A DNA stretch of 64,000 nt from Rosa chinensis (lineage: Eukaryota; Streptophyta; Magnoliopsida; Rosales; Rosaceae), in the NCBI RefSeq assembly GCF_002994745.2, contig NC_037091.1, positions 12,710,501 through 12,774,500 on the forward strand, in the 5' to 3' direction. Within the stretch, counting starts at the first letter, position 1. The number at the start of each line of letters is the position of its first letter. Positions 58,389-64,000 of the stretch are shown here, piece after piece. The notes under the pieces are model-generated. The model made no database searches. It saw nothing but the letters and a program-made list of their open reading frames with translations, and was not told the origin of the DNA. The position numbers and the translations under genes were made by a program.

Positions 58389-61300
58389 TCAGAAAACTCC
58401 AAAAAATGTAGCTACTGCAAAAACTAGAAACAGAGCACCACCAATGTAGCCAACCTGATTCAAGATACGAGTTTCCAATATGAGAATTATGACATAAAAC
58501 TGCAAGTTTTCCAAGATTAATAATAGCGTTAAGAGAAAGTTGTGCTTCTTACCAGTTTCTCAGAAATGTATTTGGCAAGAAATGCACCTCCTAGAACGGC
58601 AATGAAAGTAGCAAGTGCGTGTCCAGCAATTGCTCCACCCGCCACACCCCATGGAGACTGTAGTCAACAAGTCTTAGAGGAAACCATTTCACCAAGAGAT
58701 AATAAAACTTGGAAGAAAGATATATGTGCTGATTAAAACTAAAAAAGGTTGCACCTGTGCAGCACCCAGAGCTATTGTCGCAAGCATTGAGCGATCTCCC
58801 CATTCCTAGAAGCAAAAACATTATAGTCCAATATTATTGTCCTTCACATATCTGAATGACATTACTGATAATATTTAAAAATTCCTTAGGTGTGCAATGC
58901 ACAAGGAATAAGCTCCATCCAATTTAATGGCACGGTGCGATGGAGTTGCTGACTTGTTATTGCAAATGAAGGCACCATCACTCACACTGAGATCAGGTTG
59001 GAGGTCATGGAGAATTTTTTTTTATAAAACTTTTTTTCCCCTTAATGTCAAACATGTCTGGAAATAATAATACCCAAGACATGTAAGCATGCCACACGTT
59101 GCTACAGATAAGTCCAAAGAATATATACTTACAGCAACAAATACAAGGCTGAATGATTTCCAAATAATTGCAAGTGGATTAGTGAGCCGCCTTGATGCCT
59201 GAAAAGACAAAATATAAAATACATAAAAAGTGCATTATAACAGAATTTGCTATAATGGATTTTGGAAAACATGCAATACTCCGCACACATACAAATATGG
59301 AGCTGTAAACAAAAGCTGAATAACGCACATGCCCTAAAAAAATTGCAACAGCGTACTTTTTACATGCACAAAGCCTCAGTGAGTGAATTACTAGACTACC
59401 TTCTGTTTTACAAGCTCCTCTGCTTCAGCATATTCATCAAGCCCAGGGCTGCTTTTATCACCACTCTCAACAACATTTGATGGAAGGTCCCATGCATCTT
59501 TTATTGATTTGAGACCAAAGAATAGTAAAAGAGTTACGGCAGCATATTCTCCAATTGGCAAGGCTGTTAACATGACCACAGAATGGCGAAAGATCAGGAT
59601 ATTTGATCAGAGGGTAGGCAATACGTAATATCTCTTAAAATTTTGAAATTGTGGGATAATTTTAATTGAAATTATAAAATATTAAACACAAATTTGACTG
59701 TTCACTTGTTAACATCTGCTTGAAAACACCACACCGCCATGGACGGAGTCTGGAATGGGAACTTGAGGACTAATTATTATCTTACACAGTGACATACAAA
59801 CCCGTAACAAGTGAATAATAATCAATAATCACTAATCAATTCAAAAGTACAACATCTCTCTCAAAATATAAAGGTGTCTATGAAGGTTTAGTATAGGCTT
59901 TGAAGCACCATGTAAAATTTGGAAAATGGATGTCCCTTATCTGGTGGTTTGCTTGTAAAATTCTGCACGAGAAGTAGAAAAAGTAGAAATCGAAGAGGAT
60001 GTAGGTGATGATCATTTGGTCATTTCTTAACTCATGAAAGTCTATTGAAAAACATCGTGTGGCATGCAATAAAATTCTCTTGAAATTGCCCTTTTTTCAT
60101 GAAAAGAGAGCCCCTAGGAGTATATGTAATGAACGACCAATAAAAGTGAAAGTGTATTATAAGGCCTAACCACAAAGAATGCAGCAAAATTCCAAAATAT
60201 AGGGTAAGGATCATATTGAAAATAATCATAAAGATGAGAAAGATCATAACGTAGGGGTAAGGATTTTAGGGCTTGGGTGGGGAGGGGGACGAAGAAGTCA
60301 TTTAGACCAACTTCTTCTCTTTATAAAAACCTTTGTTAACTGGTATACTGAGTGGAGTTAAAAGACTATTTACCATATCTACCATTATCTAACTGATATG
60401 CTGGATAGGAAAATTAACATGCTTTCACTGGTAAGCAACAAAGATAAATACATTATTCAACTAATATTTGTGAACCCATTACCTAAACATATATGCAAAT
60501 TAGTGTGAATATGATGAGTAGAAAGGCCAAGAATTACTACTTACTTGTCTGGAACTGAGCAGGCACCGAATGAAATATACGCCCAATAATGACAGACAGA
60601 ATTGTCATAAGTGCAAGAGCACCCATTGACCCCAACAGAACCTATTCAATTGAGTTTATCAACACAGGTAATGTTCAATCTATACAGCACAAGCACACAT
60701 GGCGAGAGAGATTCATACCAGTCCTTTCTCATATTGCATGGCCAAGAGTGCAGCAATGAAGAATGTCTGCTCCATAGAGAGAAAGAGTCAATAAGGTCCA
60801 TTTTGAATTCTTGCACAACACATAATTAGACGAAATTCTGGATAACTCCTGGTCTAGGAAACTAGCTTTATGATACAGTTGTCAGCTTCCATAGTTAAAA
60901 ATTTTGAATGCCAGTCGAACACAAGACCTCATATCAGTTACTAATTTCCAATCTCAGTAAACACAATGATCAAAATTTTACTGAAAAGATGAGATGAATA
61001 TAAGAAGAATAAAGAGAAAATTAGAAGAATAGAGAGAATAAGCTTCTGAATTTTTAGTTACCTTGTCGCCAATTTCTGAAACAAATATTAAAGAGAATGC
61101 AGCTGTGAAGCCTGATTTTGCAATTGCTGCTAAAATTGTTGAAGGTCCTCCTCTCACAAAGGCAATCAGAGAAAACAGCAAGCCACACCCAAGTAGAACA
61201 AGAGCTACAGAGAGAGGATAAGGGATTTGAATTGGAGGCTTCTCACTGCCAAACCTAGAAAGTATTGTACATGAGTACAGTGAAGGTAGCCTGTATGGAC

Positions 61301-62629
61301 TATTATCCATCTAACATTTGATAAACATTTGATAATTCAGAGAATCAAATGGTTGAACACAATGATGCTCAACAAGATGGTAGGACTCCGAAAAATAAGG
61401 ATCATGAATATCATTTCTATATGGTTCAGAAAACCAATCAAATAAAACTGAGTTATACAATCGCTTGAACAGATGAAGTTCACTTAGCTATCCCATGCTT
61501 ACGATGTTTTCAGAACAAATAATAGATGGCATGACCTTTTGGAATGAAAGTTTTTTTTTTAAAAATAAGATGGAAAAAGATAGAAGGAAACAAGAAAAAG
61601 AAAACCCCTGTATCTTGACTTTTATTGAGAAGTCAAATATTGCATTTAGTCACCTTTATGAGTTCTAGGATGCTCTAAACTTGTCTTATGTCATACAGGG
61701 GACCAATTTACATCGAACACAATTTCAGAACCAAATTTTATTTTCTATGCAACACTAATAAATTTGTGACCTTCAGAGCTTGAAGATTTACTGACCGCCA
61801 ACTATTTTATGTTGACAGTTGTTTCACTATTAAGGTTCAGTTTTCTCTCATATCAACAGCAGTAGCGATCGCATCTTAAACTTTAAAACAATCAATGAAT
61901 ATAATATAACTCACACTTCTGATGAACTGTTGTTGTTTGCATCACTGGAAACAATTTTCTGCTTCTTATTTTCCTCCCCGCTTTCATAGCCTCCAGATCC
62001 AATACTAACATTAGATGCTTGGACTCGGACTTTGCTGCCCGCCAATCGTGATAACTCTCTATATCTTACTGTAAACAAATTGGCACTGTATTACTTAGAA
62101 CATGCTATAAAAGTACAAAACACAGAAAAGATATGGGTTGATAGATAGAACAAGAAAGGTCAACTTACAAGAATGATGCTAAATCTTATAACTGATGATC
62201 TTGCTATAAAATCGTTACAACTCACACAACTTAGTACCTTGGAATTCATTTCCACTACCACAACTAACTATATCAACCATCCTAAACCAAATTCTCATAC
62301 TCTAGTTATACAGAAACGACTACATTTACTATTAGATTTTGCAGTATGTATCTTATCGCGTACCTGAATCTAAACTATCAAAGCAATTATATCTCAACTC
62401 CCTCAAAAACAAGTGGCACCCAACAATATAAGTCTTAAACCAACCAATATGCAAGAAGATCCAACTTACTATTTCAAGCAGGAATTGGATAAGAAGTTAC
62501 AAACTTACTTGAGGGTGTGATGGGTTTTCTAGAAAGAGTGGTACAAGATGGTAGAGCATCCACCAAAGCCAACAAAGGAAGCTTCTTTCTAGGAATCAAT
62601 GGTGTATGAACAAGCACCAACCCCTCCAT
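58389..62629 (-). CDS. Chloroplast GDT1-like (UPF0016) cation transporter
   Basis: Integral membrane transporter of the Gdt1/TMEM165/PAM71 family, which moves Mn2+ and Ca2+; plant plastid members feed manganese to photosystem II. Ten exons: 62629-62509, 62068-61915, 61254-61062, 60766-60719, 60641-60545, 59563-59400, 59198-59133, 58805-58755, 58657-58553, 58454-58389; 1065 nt, 354 residues. The first 90 residues are Ser/Arg/Lys-containing and acidic-poor at the start, as in a plastid transit peptide. Two family signatures are intact: EIGDKT (152-157) and EWGDRS (282-287), the metal-site motifs ExGD(K/R)(T/S). They lie in two homologous three-helix halves joined by an acidic loop (about 230-258). 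Plants have two plastid paralogues (PAM71 and CMT1); I cannot decide from memory which this is. Confidence 0.92.
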
Positions 62630-63420
62630 TTCTTCCTTCCTTTAAGACCCACTTTTACAGTCTCATCTCCTCTCACTGCAAAACCCAAAGACTCCTCCTT
62701 TTTATATAAGTTGGGTTTTCAAGAAGCAGAAGTTGAGATTGAGCTGAGAAACCTTTGCTCAGTCGAAGAAGCTATGTTTTATATGTTTTCTCAAATGTTC
62801 TAAATTTTGTGGGTGGGGTTTTCTTATGCTACCACGTGTTCTGTAGGAGAGATAAAATTGGAAACTTTTTCAATGGGAGTGTGGCTGGCTTCATCTTCTA
62901 TCCAACTATACTGAAGTTTAGATCATGGGTCCAAACTCATTGACTCAACTCACTCAAGTCACATTTGAATCCAAATCATTATTTCTCATCATCTTTTACC
63001 CTAGCTTAAGTCGTTTATCATTCATTCTTCTTAACAATTTGTTCATATTCTAGTTGATGTTCAAAAATGATTGATCTAAATTTCAAGTCTGATTTTGATT
63101 GATGATAAGAATTAGACCGATTTAGCTAAAAAAAAAAAAGGTAAAAATATCAAAAGGGGGTCGAATCGAGAAGTTACCTGTTGTGAGTCTCGGAAAATTT
63201 CATGATCTTAAGTGAGATCGATCGATAGTTATTTTACGATCTCGAAGATTATTAAAATATTCAGAAATAATATTTAAGAATTTTTCACAAAGTGAAATCC
63301 TTGATTTAAGAGTTGAATAGTAAACTATACGACACGACGAGTTCGTGAGAATTTTTGGGGAATTTTTTGGATACCCGAGCTAATTGTGATGAAGTTCCTG
63401 AAAAGAAGAATTGTACCGAT
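62630..63420. other. GDT1-like upstream region and intergenic spacer
   Basis: The first 200 bases should be the leader and promoter of the minus-strand GDT1-like gene. From about 63150 the sequence has repeated TCGA/GATCG motifs and may be a decayed transposon, but ends could not be set. Confidence 0.4.
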
Positions 63421-63429
63421 ACTGTCCCA

Positions 63430-64000
63430 ACTTAACCACCCGTTAGGTGTTGGGTTTTAATCACAAAAGGCCTCGGTTCAATTGGGTAAGAGCCACTCAC
63501 TTATAAGTTATATTTTATTTGTCACTTTTCCAATGTGGGATCTTTCCTCTCCAACACGCCCCCTCACGTGCAACCTAACTCTAGGTCTGCACGTGAAATT
63601 AATTAACAATCCAATTCCCACATTGGAAATTGGGACACAAGTCTCATATCGGAGACTTGGCCAATATAACAATCCAAGGCCTACATTGGACACTTGGTAA
63701 CAATCCAATCGGAATATTCCGATGGCAATATAAGGAACCCAAATTCGGGCCATAACAATTGGAGACGCAATTGGAGAGAGACCCGCTCTGATACCATGAA
63801 AAGAAGATATGGCTGAATGAATAATCATTGATCTGTAATCACGTACATATACAGTAGGTGGACGTGTCCTACACGTTTGTCTCTCCTATAAGCAAGCTAT
63901 CAGCTATCACTAACAACTACAATCTAGGAATATAAAAGGAAACTGTTATATACAGAATATCTCTACTTTATACACAAGATAAGTCAAATTATTTTCCTAA
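63430..64000 (-). mobile_element. Edge of copia-related LTR element with primer binding site
   Basis: At 63785-63796 the minus strand reads TGGTATCAGAGC, complementary to the initiator methionine tRNA end and the usual primer binding site of plant Ty1/copia and TRIM elements. The next plus-strand bases TG (63797) are the expected LTR edge, so a 5' LTR runs rightwards out of the window and the internal region lies to the left. That left part includes AACACGCCCCCTCACGTG and several ACATTGGA/CACATTGG repeats, a combination seen in widespread plant short elements. No gag-pol ORF is present, favouring a TRIM or a deleted copy. Confidence 0.6.

Overview
The window is nuclear DNA of a flowering plant, most likely a eudicot. 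Genes are intron-rich with GT-AG (and some GC-AG) introns, intergenic DNA is AT-rich, and the gene content is plant-typical: mitochondrial chaperonin CPN60, ING1-type PHD protein, plant SEC24, plant SERINC, dirigent proteins, thiazole kinase, GT14 glycosyltransferase and a plastid GDT1-like transporter. A rosid is plausible but cannot be shown from sequence alone. No organellar, bacterial or viral block was seen.

Layout. 1-2494 (+): 3' two thirds of CPN60. 3666-7330 (-): ING1-like histone reader. 9055-22367 (-): 24-exon SEC24 of the CEF-like plant clade. 22.9-30.8 kb: gene-free and full of dated insertions: a LINE-type element carrying a SINE whose target duplication was hit by a hAT MITE, a second retroposon, a tRNA-derived SINE and a MULE-type MITE, most with intact target-site duplications. 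30882-35753 (+): SERINC. 36434-37186 and 39238-39987 (+): two tandem intronless dirigent genes. 41783-42876 (-): hydroxyethylthiazole kinase. 44627-49497 (+): a small two-exon membrane-protein gene whose single intron appears to have grown from about 143 bp to about 4.6 kb through two solo LTRs. 50.4-53.5 kb: two LINE-like retroposons. 53861-57466 (+): GT14 glycosyltransferase. 58389-62629 (-): chloroplast GDT1-like cation transporter. 63.4-64.0 kb: edge of a minus-strand copia-related element.

The genes do not form an operon-like system; they are unrelated housekeeping and metabolic genes, apart from the dirigent pair, which is a local tandem duplication. The coding models were built by joining exons by hand at splice signals and by recalled family conservation; every complete model has a length divisible by three.

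The most unusual structure is inside the first solo LTR (46703-46956): about eight consecutive stem-loops share a loop core (GGCAGTCYC) but have different stems that are each largely self-complementary. Also notable are the double solo-LTR intron, the three-layer nested insertion, three GC-AG introns and two competing terminal exons in SERINC. I found no convincing new multi-gene system.
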